A stretch of 64,000 bases of DNA from Vibrio nereis NBRC 15637 (lineage in GTDB: Bacteria; Pseudomonadota; Gammaproteobacteria; Enterobacterales; Vibrionaceae), in assembly GCF_001591105.1 (NCBI RefSeq), contig NZ_BCUD01000012.1, positions 62,001-126,000 of the forward strand, written 5' to 3'. The position numbers were made by a program, and so were the translations under genes. Shown in pieces: positions 9,398 through 18,561 of this stretch. The notes under the pieces were generated by a model, which was not told where the DNA came from, searched no databases, and worked only from the letters and a program-made list of their open reading frames with translations. Numbering within the stretch: the stretch's first letter is position 1; each line of letters begins with the position of its first letter.

Positions 9398-11095
9398 TTA
9401 TTTCATTAGAGCATCAGTGATTTGTAGGCCGTATATAGCAACCATACCAATGATGCCTGTCAAAACTAGGTAGTAGAACGTTGGGATAACAGTCTTACGT
9501 AACGTTGCACCTTCGCGGCCCAGTAGCCCAACCGTTGCAGACGCAGCAACCACGTTGTGAATCGCAATCATGTTACCTGCTGCAGCACCAACCGCTTGCA
9601 AAGCGACAACTGTTGCACTTGAAATCGTCAGGGTTTGTGCCACTTCAAACTGGAATTGGCTGAACATCATGTTCGAAACCGTGTTTGAACCCGCAATGAA
9701 TGCGCCCAGAGCACCGATTGTTGCACTTAACGCTGGGAATGCTTGGCCAACCAGGTCTGCTGCAAAGTTTGCTGTGGTTACTGGCATACTTGCTAAGTCT
9801 GCTTCGTTAATACCAGAGTTAATGAAGATACGAACCATTGGGATGGTGAATACTAGAACAAAACCCGCACCAACCAGTGTTTTACTTGACTCACCAAACG
9901 CTTTCACCAGTGGTGTTGCGCTGCGAGATTGAATCAGTACTGCCAGTAGAGCAACAAAGACTAGAATACCGCCTGGTAGGTATAGTGGTTGAATTGCCGC
10001 GCTGATACCTGCTTCACCCAGAATGTTGCTGAATGAAAGGCTTACGCCCGTTAGCATTGCTTTGAAGTCTGCGCTTACACGGCTTGCTACAAGCACAACA
10101 GCGAGTAGGACATATGGTATCCATGCTTTTACCATGCTCATTGGTTTAGCATGAGCAACAGATTCTTCTTCCTCTACTTTAAGAGTACCAAGCCATTCAG
10201 TAGGCCATTTCTTCTCGTCTTCAAAGTCCCACTTTGATTTCGGTACTAAGAAGCCTTTCTTCGCTGCGGTTACAACGATAGCAAGACCAAACAGACCACC
10301 AATCAGTGATGGGAACTCAGCACCCAGGAATACACCTGTTAGTGCGTAAGGAATCGTGAATGACAGGCCTGCAAAAATCGCGAATGGTAGAATGTCTAGG
10401 CCTTCAGTCCAGCTCTTGTTCTTACCGAAGAAACGCGTCAGCATCATCGCCATCAGTACTGGCATTAGCGTACCGACTGTTGCGTGGATAAGTGCAACGC
10501 TAGAAGTAATTTGTTGAATGTACGCTTCCCAAGTCGAGCCTGTCGCAAGCAGTGATTCAGTGATGTTGTGCGTATCTAAACCTTTGCTTACACCTACAAT
10601 GATAGGTGTACCCACGGCACCAAAAGATACTGGAGTTGATTGGATCATCATACCCATCAACACAGCAGCCATAGCAGGGAAGCCGATAGCAACAAGAAGA
10701 GGAGCAGCGATTGCGGCAGGTGTACCGAAACCCGATGCGCCTTCAATGAAAGAACCGAAACACCAACAGATGATGATGGCTTGAATACGGCGGTCTGGCG
10801 AAATGTCAGTAAAGCCGTTGCGGATAGTGCTGATGGCACCAGTGTGTTTTAGCGTGTTAAGTAGGAAGATTGCACCGAATACAATCCATAGTACAGAGAC
10901 AGTAATTCCTAATCCCTGAAAGACAGACGCCAGTACACGGTTTGTTGTCATGTCCCAGAAGAACAGGGCAATAACAACGGTTAAACCGAACGCGACAGGC
11001 ATCGCACGTTTTGCTGGCCAGTTAAGGCCGACTAGTAGTATGGCAGCCACCACAATCGGTGAAAAAGCCACTAAGGCAAGTAGAGTCTCACTCAT
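9398..11095 (-). CDS. lldP: L-lactate permease (LctP family)
   Basis: This 565-residue polytopic inner-membrane permease has about 12-14 hydrophobic segments and takes up lactate with protons. The LctP family is recognisable from [17 protein letters not shown] at about residues 120-135 and from the C-terminal region [14 protein letters not shown] chose the ATG at 11095 because GAGGA lies 7 bases upstream; a longer frame from 11146 has no such site. It is the first gene of the lldP-lldD-dld minus-strand set and diverges from a LysR regulator. The 271-base gap to lldD is unusually long and structured for an operon. Confidence 0.93.
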   Translation of the reverse strand: MSETLLALVAFSPIVVAAILLVGLNWPAKRAMPVAFGLTVVIALFFWDMTTNRVLASVFQGLGITVSVLWIVFGAIFLLNTLKHTGAISTIRNGFTDISPDRRIQAIIICWCFGSFIEGASGFGTPAAIAAPLLVAIGFPAMAAVLMGMMIQSTPVSFGAVGTPIIVGVSKGLDTHNITESLLATGSTWEAYIQQITSSVALIHATVGTLMPVLMAMMLTRFFGKNKSWTEGLDILPFAIFAGLSFTIPYALTGVFLGAEFPSLIGGLFGLAIVVTAAKKGFLVPKSKWDFEDEKKWPTEWLGTLKVEEEESVAHAKPMSMVKAWIPYVLLAVVLVASRVSADFKAMLTGVSLSFSNILGEAGISAAIQPLYLPGGILVFVALLAVLIQSRSATPLVKAFGESSKTLVGAGFVLVFTIPMVRIFINSGINEADLASMPVTTANFAADLVGQAFPALSATIGALGAFIAGSNTVSNMMFSQFQFEVAQTLTISSATVVALQAVGAAAGNMIAIHNVVAASATVGLLGREGATLRKTVIPTFYYLVLTGIIGMVAIYGLQITDALMK

Positions 11096-11443
11096 TGGTA
11101 TTCCTCGCAAAGGCATTGATACCAATCTAAATAAGCATTCGAACATCAGTTACTCATACGGAGTTCTTATCTAGACACTTTGTTATTCCGTTATTACATA
11201 GTAGTCACTAAAGTAACAACTGGCTCAACTTAAGGTGCTTGAAAAGTTTTCCTTTATAAACAATGAGTCGTACAACTACTTATCCAGATTGGCTCGACTA
11301 TCTTTCTAAATCTGGACTCTGTTGAGTCTCTTAGATTTTATATTTGTGATATTAGTGTTAATTTCGGGAGGAATTTAACGCTTTATTTTTTGTTTATATA
11401 GGGAAATAATGAAAATGATTAGTTCCAAAAATGGCATAATGAG
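11096..11443. promoter_or_regulatory. Divergent control region lldP / LysR
   Basis: This 348-base AT-rich gap separates two divergent genes and must hold both promoters. It contains an imperfect palindrome at 11308-11338: AAATCT, then GACTC-tgtt-GAGTC, then AGATTT. That is the best candidate operator for the adjacent LysR protein or for a hairpin in the lldP leader. No open frame of note lies inside. Confidence 0.5.
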
Positions 11444-12343
11444 ATGCGAGCAGACGACTTAATTCTGTTTTCACAGGTAGTGGAAATGGGCAGCTTTAGT
11501 AAGGTTGCTGAGGTAAATAATCTTACAAATTCGGTAGTTAGCAAAAGAATTGCCCGTCTGGAAGAAGAATTGGCGGTACAACTACTATATCGAACTACGC
11601 GCAAATTAACGCTAACAGAGGCAGGTAAAGCCCTGGCCCATAGCGCTAAAAATGTGAAGCAAGCCACTGTTGAAGCGATGGATGCGATATCGGGATTTGG
11701 CGAGAACATAAGCGGACACATCAAAATGTCCGTTCCTTGTATTTCTGGTGATTTGATATTGGCCGACGCGGTGGCGGAGTTTTGTAACATGCACCCAGGT
11801 CTTAAGGTGGATATGGAACTTGATAACCGCTTTGTGGATCTGGTGGACGGCGGTTACGATTTGGTTATTAGGACTGGCTATTTAGAAGACTCTAGCCTTA
11901 TTGCGCGGCATATTCTTGACTCGCAGTGGGTGGTGTGTGCTTCGCCTGCTTATGTTGCCAAAAATGGTAAGCCAGCCATACCAGAAGAACTGGTTCAACA
12001 TAACTGCTTGCAGTATGCCTATCAAACAACAGGCGCCAGCGAGTGGGAGTTTAAGTCGAAAAGCGGCAACTACATCGTTAGCGTGTCGGGGGCGTTTTTT
12101 ACTAACAACGCGACAGCGCTCAGAAAAGCCACCCTAGGCGGTCATGGTATCGCGTACGTTCCTCGATGCTTGGTTTATCATGATTTACGCAACGGTCAAT
12201 TGGTCGATTTATTCCCAGAACAAGTCGGCAAAAAGCTCGGCATTTATGCGGTGTATCCGTTTACTCGCCAGCCGCCTAATAAAGTAAAGCTGCTTATTGA
12301 ACACATTCGCGCAAGGTATCTCGCGATTTCACATTACTTTTAA
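11444..12343 (+). CDS. LysR-family transcriptional regulator, likely controls lldP
   Basis: This 299-residue DNA-binding regulator has an N-terminal winged helix-turn-helix (residues about 4-62, including SFSKVAEVNNLTNSVVSKRI). A periplasmic-binding-protein-like effector domain follows (about 90-290, with VDLVDGGYDLVIRTG). It belongs to the CrgA/DsdC-like branch of LysR proteins. It is transcribed away from lldP, the usual layout for a LysR activator of the divergent operon. E. coli instead uses the GntR protein LldR here. The effector is unknown; lactate or pyruvate is an inference. No strong ribosome site precedes the ATG. Confidence 0.85.
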   Translation: MRADDLILFSQVVEMGSFSKVAEVNNLTNSVVSKRIARLEEELAVQLLYRTTRKLTLTEAGKALAHSAKNVKQATVEAMDAISGFGENISGHIKMSVPCISGDLILADAVAEFCNMHPGLKVDMELDNRFVDLVDGGYDLVIRTGYLEDSSLIARHILDSQWVVCASPAYVAKNGKPAIPEELVQHNCLQYAYQTTGASEWEFKSKSGNYIVSVSGAFFTNNATALRKATLGGHGIAYVPRCLVYHDLRNGQLVDLFPEQVGKKLGIYAVYPFTRQPPNKVKLLIEHIRARYLAISHYF

Positions 12344-12370
12344 CGGGCACGTTGTTCCTAACGAGCAAAG

Positions 12371-12404
12371 AAAAGCCGACACATCCTTGTGCCGGCTTTT
12401 TTTC
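12371..12404. terminator. Bidirectional terminator between LysR and yejF-like gene
   Basis: AAAAGCCG and CGGCTTTT flank CAC/GTG with one A-C mismatch, a loop ATCCTT, and T runs on both strands. It sits between converging genes and fits both. Confidence 0.85.
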
Positions 12405-12435
12405 GGCGGCCAAACCGAATCGGTAGTGTGAATAG

Positions 12436-14058
12436 TTACGCGGCTTGCTCTGGTTCATCCAAATCAAACGACGCTGCAATGAGCTTCTTGGTGTAGTCAC
12501 TTTGAGGGTTATGGAAAATCTCTTCCGCACTGCCTTGTTCCATCACTTCGCCTTTTTGCATCACCAGAACTCTGTCGGACAACGCTTTGACGACGCTTAA
12601 GTCGTGGCTAATGAACAAGAAGCCAATATTGTGCTTTTTCTGAATATCTTTAAGCAGATCGATCACGGTCAGTTGCACCGAGCGATCCAGTGCTGATGTA
12701 GGCTCATCAAGCAGAATGAATGAAGGCTCCAGGATTAACGCTCTCGCGATTGCGATACGTTGACGCTGACCACCCGAAAATTCATGCGGGTAGCGGTTGA
12801 TAGAGTTGGGATCGAGTCTCACCTCAATCAGCGCTTTTCTTGCACGTTGCAAGCGTTCCTCTCGCGACAAATGTGGCTGGTGGACGGTTAACCCTTCAGT
12901 GATGATCTCACCAACTGTCATTCTAGGAGAAAGCGAACCATAAGGATCTTGGAATACCATTTGAATGTCTTTTTTAAGCGCGAACCTCTGTTTTTCGCTC
13001 AAGGCTGACAAGTCTTGCCCTTTAAATTCAATGCGACCACTGCTAGGCAGCAGGCCAATTAAAGCGCGTCCCAAGGTTGATTTACCTGAACCAGATTCCC
13101 CCACAATACCCAGCGTTTCACCTTGTTTCAGGTCGAGAGAGATGCCTTTTACCGCTTCAAAATACTGGTTTTTACTCGGAATAAAGTGAGATTTGGTTAA
13201 AAACTTCACGCGTATGTCTTCTGCTTTAAGCAGGGATTGTGCGGTATCTTCGATAGGATCTTTCGCACCGTGCGGAATCGAGTTTATCAACATCTTGGTG
13301 TAATCATGTGTTGGTGCGTCGAACAGAGTTTGGCAATCACCTTTTTCTACAACATCACCTTTACACATCACTATCACTCGGTCGGCGAGGTGCTTAACAA
13401 CGCCTAAGTCATGGGTAATGAACAAAATCGCCATCCCCATTTTGCTCTGGATCTCTTTAATGAGATTCAACACTTCAGCCTGAACCGTCACATCCAGTGC
13501 TGTGGTTGGCTCATCGGCAATCAGAATGTCGGGTTCGTTGATCAACGCCATCGCGATCATAATGCGCTGTAGCTGACCACCTGAAAACTCATGAGGATAT
13601 TTACCATACGCTTGGAGCGGGTTTGGTAGATGCACCAAATCGAACAATTCGAGCACTCTGGCTTTTGCTTGAGATCTTGAGACAGATCGGTGACACATGA
13701 TGGCTTCTGCAACTTGAATCCCGACACGCATGTAGGGGTTCAGTGAGGTCATTGGCTCTTGAAAAATCATCCCAATACGGTCACCGCGGATTGACTGCAT
13801 TTGCTTTTCAGACTTGTGGAGTAACTCCTCACCTTCAAACACAATACTGGATTGCTCGTGAATCATCGCATTATGTGGTAGCAACTGCATTAACGCATTG
13901 GTGGATACCGATTTACCGCTGCCTGACTCTCCAACAATGGCCAATGTCTCTTCTTTATACAGTTTAAAATTCACGTCCTTTACCGCATCAACAATTCCAT
14001 CGTTGGTGGTAAAGCTTACTGAGAGGTTATTCACCTCTAGAATAGGCATCTGTGACAT
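12436..14058 (-). CDS. Orphan ABC transporter double ATPase, YejF/Dpp type
   Basis: This 540-residue cytoplasmic protein carries two ABC ATPase domains, the fused DppD-DppF layout of YejF. The first Walker A is GESGSGKSVS (about residue 40) with signature SGGQLQRIMIA. The second Walker A is GESGSGKSTLG (about residue 315) with signature SGGQRQRIAIA. Each domain has a Walker B with DEPT. It resembles the YejF at 43637-45229 but has no permease or binding-protein genes beside it. The upstream neighbour, 17 bases away, is a small helical protein. It might energise permeases encoded elsewhere. A Fur-like site upstream of the pair suggests iron control. The start ATG has AAGGA 7 bases before it. 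Confidence 0.85.
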   Translation of the reverse strand: MSQMPILEVNNLSVSFTTNDGIVDAVKDVNFKLYKEETLAIVGESGSGKSVSTNALMQLLPHNAMIHEQSSIVFEGEELLHKSEKQMQSIRGDRIGMIFQEPMTSLNPYMRVGIQVAEAIMCHRSVSRSQAKARVLELFDLVHLPNPLQAYGKYPHEFSGGQLQRIMIAMALINEPDILIADEPTTALDVTVQAEVLNLIKEIQSKMGMAILFITHDLGVVKHLADRVIVMCKGDVVEKGDCQTLFDAPTHDYTKMLINSIPHGAKDPIEDTAQSLLKAEDIRVKFLTKSHFIPSKNQYFEAVKGISLDLKQGETLGIVGESGSGKSTLGRALIGLLPSSGRIEFKGQDLSALSEKQRFALKKDIQMVFQDPYGSLSPRMTVGEIITEGLTVHQPHLSREERLQRARKALIEVRLDPNSINRYPHEFSGGQRQRIAIARALILEPSFILLDEPTSALDRSVQLTVIDLLKDIQKKHNIGFLFISHDLSVVKALSDRVLVMQKGEVMEQGSAEEIFHNPQSDYTKKLIAASFDLDEPEQAA

Positions 14059-14075
14059 GGGTATTCCTTTATTAT

Positions 14076-14570
14076 TTAATTTATAACGCGAGAGCTTTCC
14101 GTGGCTGCGTGGTAGGTTTTAAGCGTTGCAAAGTGATGATGAGCTTTTTGTACTTGCTCGAACTCAAGCAACCATTGCGCATTACGCTGCGCGCTGCAAA
14201 ACGCTCCCATATGTTGCAGCAACTCTTCGCTGTTTCTGTCTAAAACATGGTGAGTCGCTTTGACCAGCTCAGAGCTCTCAATCGAGAGAAACTGAAGTAG
14301 GGCATAGCTTTGGTTTAGTAAGTCAAAGGCTTTCTGATGTTGGCCTAACTTATTGAGGATTTCAGATTGCGATATAGCGGCATCTCGCAAACCAGTAAGC
14401 AAGCAACTGAATTGGCAGGGTTTGGTTGCCTTATTTTCAATCGCGCACTGAATGTGAGAGGGGAGGTTTGAAAGGACCAGATCGTATAAGTAGTGTGCTT
14501 CTGGCCAGTGCCCTTGTTCCAATAACTGTTCTGCTTTTAGGTAGTGTGTCCAGCACTGTTGTAGATCCAT
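14076..14570 (-). CDS. Small helical, TPR-like protein upstream of orphan ATPase
   Basis: This 164-residue soluble protein of no recognised family is rich in Leu, Gln, His and Ala. Helical segments such as AEQLLEQGHWPEAHYLYDLVL and LNKLGQHQKAFDLLNQSYALL read like tetratricopeptide helices (W-x-E-A and Q-K-A-F positions). Three cysteines occur in its middle (CAIE, CQFSC). It ends 17 bases before the ATPase start and is probably co-transcribed. A protein-protein adaptor role is inference only. Confidence 0.65.
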   Translation of the reverse strand: MDLQQCWTHYLKAEQLLEQGHWPEAHYLYDLVLSNLPSHIQCAIENKATKPCQFSCLLTGLRDAAISQSEILNKLGQHQKAFDLLNQSYALLQFLSIESSELVKATHHVLDRNSEELLQHMGAFCSAQRNAQWLLEFEQVQKAHHHFATLKTYHAATESSRVIN

Positions 14571-14628
14571 GTTCTCTTTACTCCACCGAAATTTATGGAG
14601 CCTATTTAAATAGAATTTATTCTCGATT

Positions 14629-14647
14629 GCAAATGGTTATCATTTAA
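14629..14647 (-). promoter_or_regulatory. Possible Fur box upstream of TPR-like/ATPase operon
   Basis: AAATG-gttat-CATTT is a perfect 5-5-5 inverted repeat. The 19-base window matches the classical Fur consensus at 12 positions and the 7-1-7 model at 11 of 14. It lies about 60 bases upstream of the minus-strand start codon, in the promoter zone. The AT-rich setting makes chance matches possible. Confidence 0.4.
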
Positions 14648-14769
14648 CGGCCGAAAAGGTTAATTGATGGATATTTAATCACTTAAACACAAATAACACC
14701 TAAGTCACTAAAATATAACTAAATATAGCCTACACTAAGGCAAAAGAAGTTCAAATAAGGAAATTGAAG

Positions 14770-17130
14770 ATGGCTATTCAACGGTTAGAGGCAACTCAGT
14801 TGTATCACGCTGCCGAGCTGGAAATGTTGCCAAGTAAGTCGACCAAAGAGCTTCCGCCAATCGATGAGATTGTGGGGCAAAAGCGCGCGCAAAAGGCGGT
14901 AGAATTTGCGATGTCGATTAAAGAGAAGGGCTACAACATTTATGCCATCGGCCAAAACGGACTAGGTAAGCGTACGATGATTCTACGTTACCTTAACCGT
15001 CATAAGCATGAGCCTACGCAGCTTTATGATTGGTGTTATGTGGCGAACTTTGAAGATATACGTACGCCAAGAGTGCTTAAACTTCCGTGCGGAATTGGTA
15101 GCCAGTTTAAGCAAGATATCGAAAAGTTGATTTCCAAATTGCTGAACGCGATGCCATTGGCGTTTGACAATGAAATCTACTTTAGTCGTGCGGATAAACT
15201 GAAGAATCAGCTGGCTCAAAAGCAAGAAGCGGGACTGGCACAAATTACTAAAGAAGCGAAAGCCAAAGGGGTTAGCCTGACCATCACAACTCAGGGCGAC
15301 TACCAGTTTGTTGCAATGAACGGTGATGAGATGCACACCGAAGAAAGCTTCGATGCCCTAACTAAGAAGGATCAAGAATACTTCGGTGAGACCATTGATG
15401 AGCTGGAAGTTAAACTCCGTGATATGGTGCGCCAGCTAACCGAATGGGAAGAGGCGTATAGTGAGAAAATTAAAAAGCTTAATGACGATGTTACCTTGGA
15501 TGTGATCACGCATTTCATTAAACAGCTAAAAGATGACTATTCACGCTATCCTGAAATCAAAACATATTTGACCGAACTGCAAAAAGATATTGTCGAGAAT
15601 GCGGATATTTTTCTTGAAAGTAGTGCCGAGCAAGCGGAGATGGCAAGCGCCTCATTAGACAAAAAATTACCGCGCCGCTACAAGGTTAACGTGTTAGTAA
15701 GCCGCTCAGGTGATACTTTCCCGATTGTGGTTGAAGAGAACCCAAACTATCACTCTTTGTTTGGTTACATTGAGACAGCAACCTTCAAGGGCACCGTATT
15801 TACGGATTTCTCTTTAATACGAGCTGGTAGCCTGCACAAAGCCAATGGTGGCGTGTTGTTGATGGATGCACAAAAGGTGCTAGAGCAGCCTTATGTGTGG
15901 GACGGCTTAAAGCGCGCATTACGTTCGCGTCAGCTGAGTTTTACCTCTTTAGAGAAAGAAGTCACGCTAACCGGGACAGTTTCCCTGGATCCAGAACCGA
16001 TTCCATTGGACGTAAAAATCATCCTATTTGGTGACTACCGGACATATCAACTGCTGCAACATTACGATCCAGAGTTTAGCGAACTGTTTAGAGTGACCGC
16101 CGATTTTGAAGACGAGATGGGGCGTAGCGATGAGTCTGAACTGCACTACGCGCGCTTTATTTCCAGCGTCGTGCATGATAATGGCATGCTGCATTGTGAC
16201 CGCAAAGCCATCGCGAGAATCATTGAACATAGCTCGCGCTTAGCGGGCGATCAGAAAAAACTCTCACTGCATTCGGCTCATATTGCCAATCTTTTGCGAG
16301 AGTCTAACTATGTGGCTAAGCAATCGAATTCAAATATGATTCGCTCGACTCATGTTGAAGAAGCATTAGCGAACCAAGAGCTACGCGTCAGTCGGCTGAA
16401 AGATTCAGTGATGGAAGGGTTCGTCAACGGCACGACTTTAATGCAAACCGAAGGCGAGGAAGTGGGTCAGGTTAATGCGTTGTCTGTGCTGAGTACCAGC
16501 GAATATATGTTTGGCGCACCTAACCGCATTACCGCCACTACCTGCTATGGTGAGGGTGATGTTATCGATATAGAAAGAAGTGTCGATTTAGGTGGCAGTA
16601 TTCACTCCAAAGGGGTAATGATTCTCAGCGCTTATTTGTCATCGGTATTTGGCCGAACGGCGAAAGTACCACTGAATACTACCATTACTTTTGAGCAATC
16701 TTACGGTGGGGTAGATGGTGATAGTGCGAGTATGGCGGAGCTGTGTGCCGTGGTGTCTGCGTTTTCAAAACAACCGAATAGGCAAGACATCGCAATTACT
16801 GGCTCGATGAATCAATTTGGTGAAGCGCAGCCGATTGGGGGCGTGAATGAGAAAATTGAAGGTTTCTTCGAGGTATGTGGCATCAAAGGGCGTCATGACG
16901 AGCAAGGCGTTATTATCCCAAGGGCGAATATACATAACTTAATGCTAAGACCCGATGTGGTCAAAGCGGTAGAAAAAGGGGAGTTCCATATTTGGGCCAT
17001 CGACCATGTGGTGGAAGCGATTGAGATCTTTATGGGCAAACCCGCGGGCGAGCTGAGCGAAGAAGGTAGCTATCCTATCAATACCGTGTTTGGTATCGCG
17101 CAGGCGAAATTAAACTCATTGAGAAAATAA
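14770..17130 (+). CDS. Lon-family ATP-dependent protease (LonH/YcbZ-like)
   Basis: This 786-residue soluble protein has an AAA-type ATPase part and a C-terminal Lon protease domain. The P-loop is GQNGLGKRT at about residue 60, with Arg instead of Ser/Thr after the lysine. The Walker B region is GGVLLMDAQ. The Lon catalytic dyad is visible as Ser in GVDGDSAS and Lys in GGVNEKIEGF, about residues 655-700. A Lys/Glu-rich helical stretch (130-270) could be a coiled-coil insertion. The start at 14770 has AAGG nearby; a TTG two codons earlier is less likely. Such proteins are known as Lon-related or LonH proteases; the substrates here are unknown. Confidence 0.85.
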   Translation: MAIQRLEATQLYHAAELEMLPSKSTKELPPIDEIVGQKRAQKAVEFAMSIKEKGYNIYAIGQNGLGKRTMILRYLNRHKHEPTQLYDWCYVANFEDIRTPRVLKLPCGIGSQFKQDIEKLISKLLNAMPLAFDNEIYFSRADKLKNQLAQKQEAGLAQITKEAKAKGVSLTITTQGDYQFVAMNGDEMHTEESFDALTKKDQEYFGETIDELEVKLRDMVRQLTEWEEAYSEKIKKLNDDVTLDVITHFIKQLKDDYSRYPEIKTYLTELQKDIVENADIFLESSAEQAEMASASLDKKLPRRYKVNVLVSRSGDTFPIVVEENPNYHSLFGYIETATFKGTVFTDFSLIRAGSLHKANGGVLLMDAQKVLEQPYVWDGLKRALRSRQLSFTSLEKEVTLTGTVSLDPEPIPLDVKIILFGDYRTYQLLQHYDPEFSELFRVTADFEDEMGRSDESELHYARFISSVVHDNGMLHCDRKAIARIIEHSSRLAGDQKKLSLHSAHIANLLRESNYVAKQSNSNMIRSTHVEEALANQELRVSRLKDSVMEGFVNGTTLMQTEGEEVGQVNALSVLSTSEYMFGAPNRITATTCYGEGDVIDIERSVDLGGSIHSKGVMILSAYLSSVFGRTAKVPLNTTITFEQSYGGVDGDSASMAELCAVVSAFSKQPNRQDIAITGSMNQFGEAQPIGGVNEKIEGFFEVCGIKGRHDEQGVIIPRANIHNLMLRPDVVKAVEKGEFHIWAIDHVVEAIEIFMGKPAGELSEEGSYPINTVFGIAQAKLNSLRK

Positions 17131-17146
17131 ACCAGCAGATAATGTT

Positions 17147-17178
17147 TTAGGGCTTCCATTTGGAAGCCCTAATTTTTT
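17147..17178. terminator. Bidirectional terminator between lon-like gene and ldhA
   Basis: A perfect 11-bp stem (TTAGGGCTTCC with GGAAGCCCTAA) closes a 4-base loop and is followed by six Ts on the plus strand. The two flanking genes converge on it. Confidence 0.92.
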
Positions 17179-17196
17179 ATGGATCACTAAGAAGTT

Positions 17197-18195
17197 TTAG
17201 AGCTCAATAAGCTCATTACCTGACTTGTTGCCAGTTTGGAATGCATCAATGCTGCCTAGTGTCGTGTCTGCGATGTTGCCTAACGCTTCGTGAGTTAAGA
17301 AGGCTTGGTGCCCGGTGAACAGCACGTTGTGGCAAGCGGATAAACGGCGGAACACATCATCTACGATGATATCGTTGGACTTATCACGGAAGAAAAGCTC
17401 CTTCTCATTTTCATACACGTCTAAGCCAAGCGCACCAATGCGGCCTTGTTTCAGTGCTTCGATTGCGGCTTCAGCATTTAATAATCCACCTCGACTGGTG
17501 TTAATGATCATCACGCCATCTTTCATTTGGCTAAATGCTTTTTCATCCAGTAGATGGTAGTTCTCTTCAGACATCGGGCAGTGAAGGGTGATCACGTCAC
17601 TTTTTGAAAACAGTTCTTCTTTGCTGCAGTAGGTTGCGCCCATCTCAATGGCCAAAGGGTTTTCGTATGGGTCGTAGCAAAGAATATCCATGCCCAATCC
17701 TTTTAAAATGCGCATGGTTGCGATGCCAATTTTACCTGTACCAATCACGCCAGCTGTTTTGCCGTGAAAGTTAAAGCCGACCAAACCTTCTAGAGAAAAG
17801 TTTGCGTCACGGGTACGTTGATACGCTTTATGGAAACGACGGTTTAAGCTCATCATCAGGCCCACCGCGTGTTCCGCTACTGATTCTGGTGAGTAAGCAG
17901 GAACTCGAACGACTTGGATCCCGAGCGTTTTAGCCGCGTCTAAGTCGACTCTGTCGAAGCCCGCACAGCGCATGGCTATCATCTTCACGCCGTGCTCTGC
18001 CAGCGAGGTGAGTACCTCGGCCGAGAGATCATCGTTCACGAAAGGGCACACTACCTGGCAACCTTGCGCGATCTTAGCCGTTTTACGTGTAAGTGCAAAA
18101 TCGTGGAAGTGCAAATTAAAACCAAATTTCTCGTTTGCTTTGCTGAACGACTCTTGGTCATAAGACTTAGCACTGAAAAAAGCGACATCTAACAT
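17197..18195 (-). CDS. ldhA: Fermentative D-lactate dehydrogenase LdhA
   Basis: This 332-residue cytoplasmic NADH-dependent enzyme reduces pyruvate to D-lactate. It belongs to the D-2-hydroxyacid dehydrogenase family. The N-terminus MLDVAFFSAKSYD and the segment RCAGFDRVDLDAA are typical of LdhA. The NAD-binding motif is GVIGTGKIG (about residues 150-158). The catalytic Arg is in NTSRGGLL, the Glu in DVYENEKELF and the His in FTGHQAFLT. AGAGG lies 7 bases before the start. It is a single gene, with the strong terminator above on its 3' side. It makes the substrate that dld, 9 kb away, consumes. Confidence 0.93.
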   Translation of the reverse strand: MLDVAFFSAKSYDQESFSKANEKFGFNLHFHDFALTRKTAKIAQGCQVVCPFVNDDLSAEVLTSLAEHGVKMIAMRCAGFDRVDLDAAKTLGIQVVRVPAYSPESVAEHAVGLMMSLNRRFHKAYQRTRDANFSLEGLVGFNFHGKTAGVIGTGKIGIATMRILKGLGMDILCYDPYENPLAIEMGATYCSKEELFSKSDVITLHCPMSEENYHLLDEKAFSQMKDGVMIINTSRGGLLNAEAAIEALKQGRIGALGLDVYENEKELFFRDKSNDIIVDDVFRRLSACHNVLFTGHQAFLTHEALGNIADTTLGSIDAFQTGNKSGNELIEL

Positions 18196-18561
18196 AAAAG
18201 ACCTCTCAAAAAATAGATGAAGGAGGGAAATTTCCCCTATTGAACATCTAATTAATAAAAAATAAAACCACCAATTTATTGTGGTATTTGACTGAAAAAC
18301 ATGGAGCCTCAGCGGTTTAAGATGATGCTTTTGTAAGTATGGAATATATGGCTAGAAAATGAGCGTCTATTGGCGTTTTTAGCAGTGATTTGTGGACTCT
18401 CAGAGCAAGCGAGCTTATTGGTACGGAATGTAGTGATAGAAGGATAAGAAGAGAGCGATTTTTTCAATGACTAAATAGTTACTAATCACTGAGGGGGAAC
18501 GCTTGAGAGGGGAAGGTGATGTGTTAGAATCTCGGCAAATTTTTGTTGATGTAATTTTCTA
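18196..18561. promoter_or_regulatory. Divergent gap ldhA / NUDIX with a 12-bp palindrome
   Basis: This 366-base gap is without genes. A perfect palindrome GGGAAATTTCCC lies at 18225-18236, 30 bases upstream of the ldhA start codon, in the leader or promoter of ldhA, and may bind a regulator. The rest is unremarkable AT-rich sequence that must carry the ldhA and NUDIX promoters. Confidence 0.4.

Noticed and set aside
10518..10852. Plus-strand open frames inside lldP
   Set aside because: They lie opposite strong lldP coding sequence, show no family motifs and have no ribosome sites; they are frame shadows of a GC-balanced gene. The same applies to the many frames antisense to dld, ppsA, E1 and the P-type ATPase.
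11405..11423. A Fur-like match just upstream of the LysR gene
   Set aside because: It agrees with 14 of 19 consensus positions but lies in very AT-rich DNA, fits the 7-1-7 model only moderately, and the lactate genes are not obvious iron targets.
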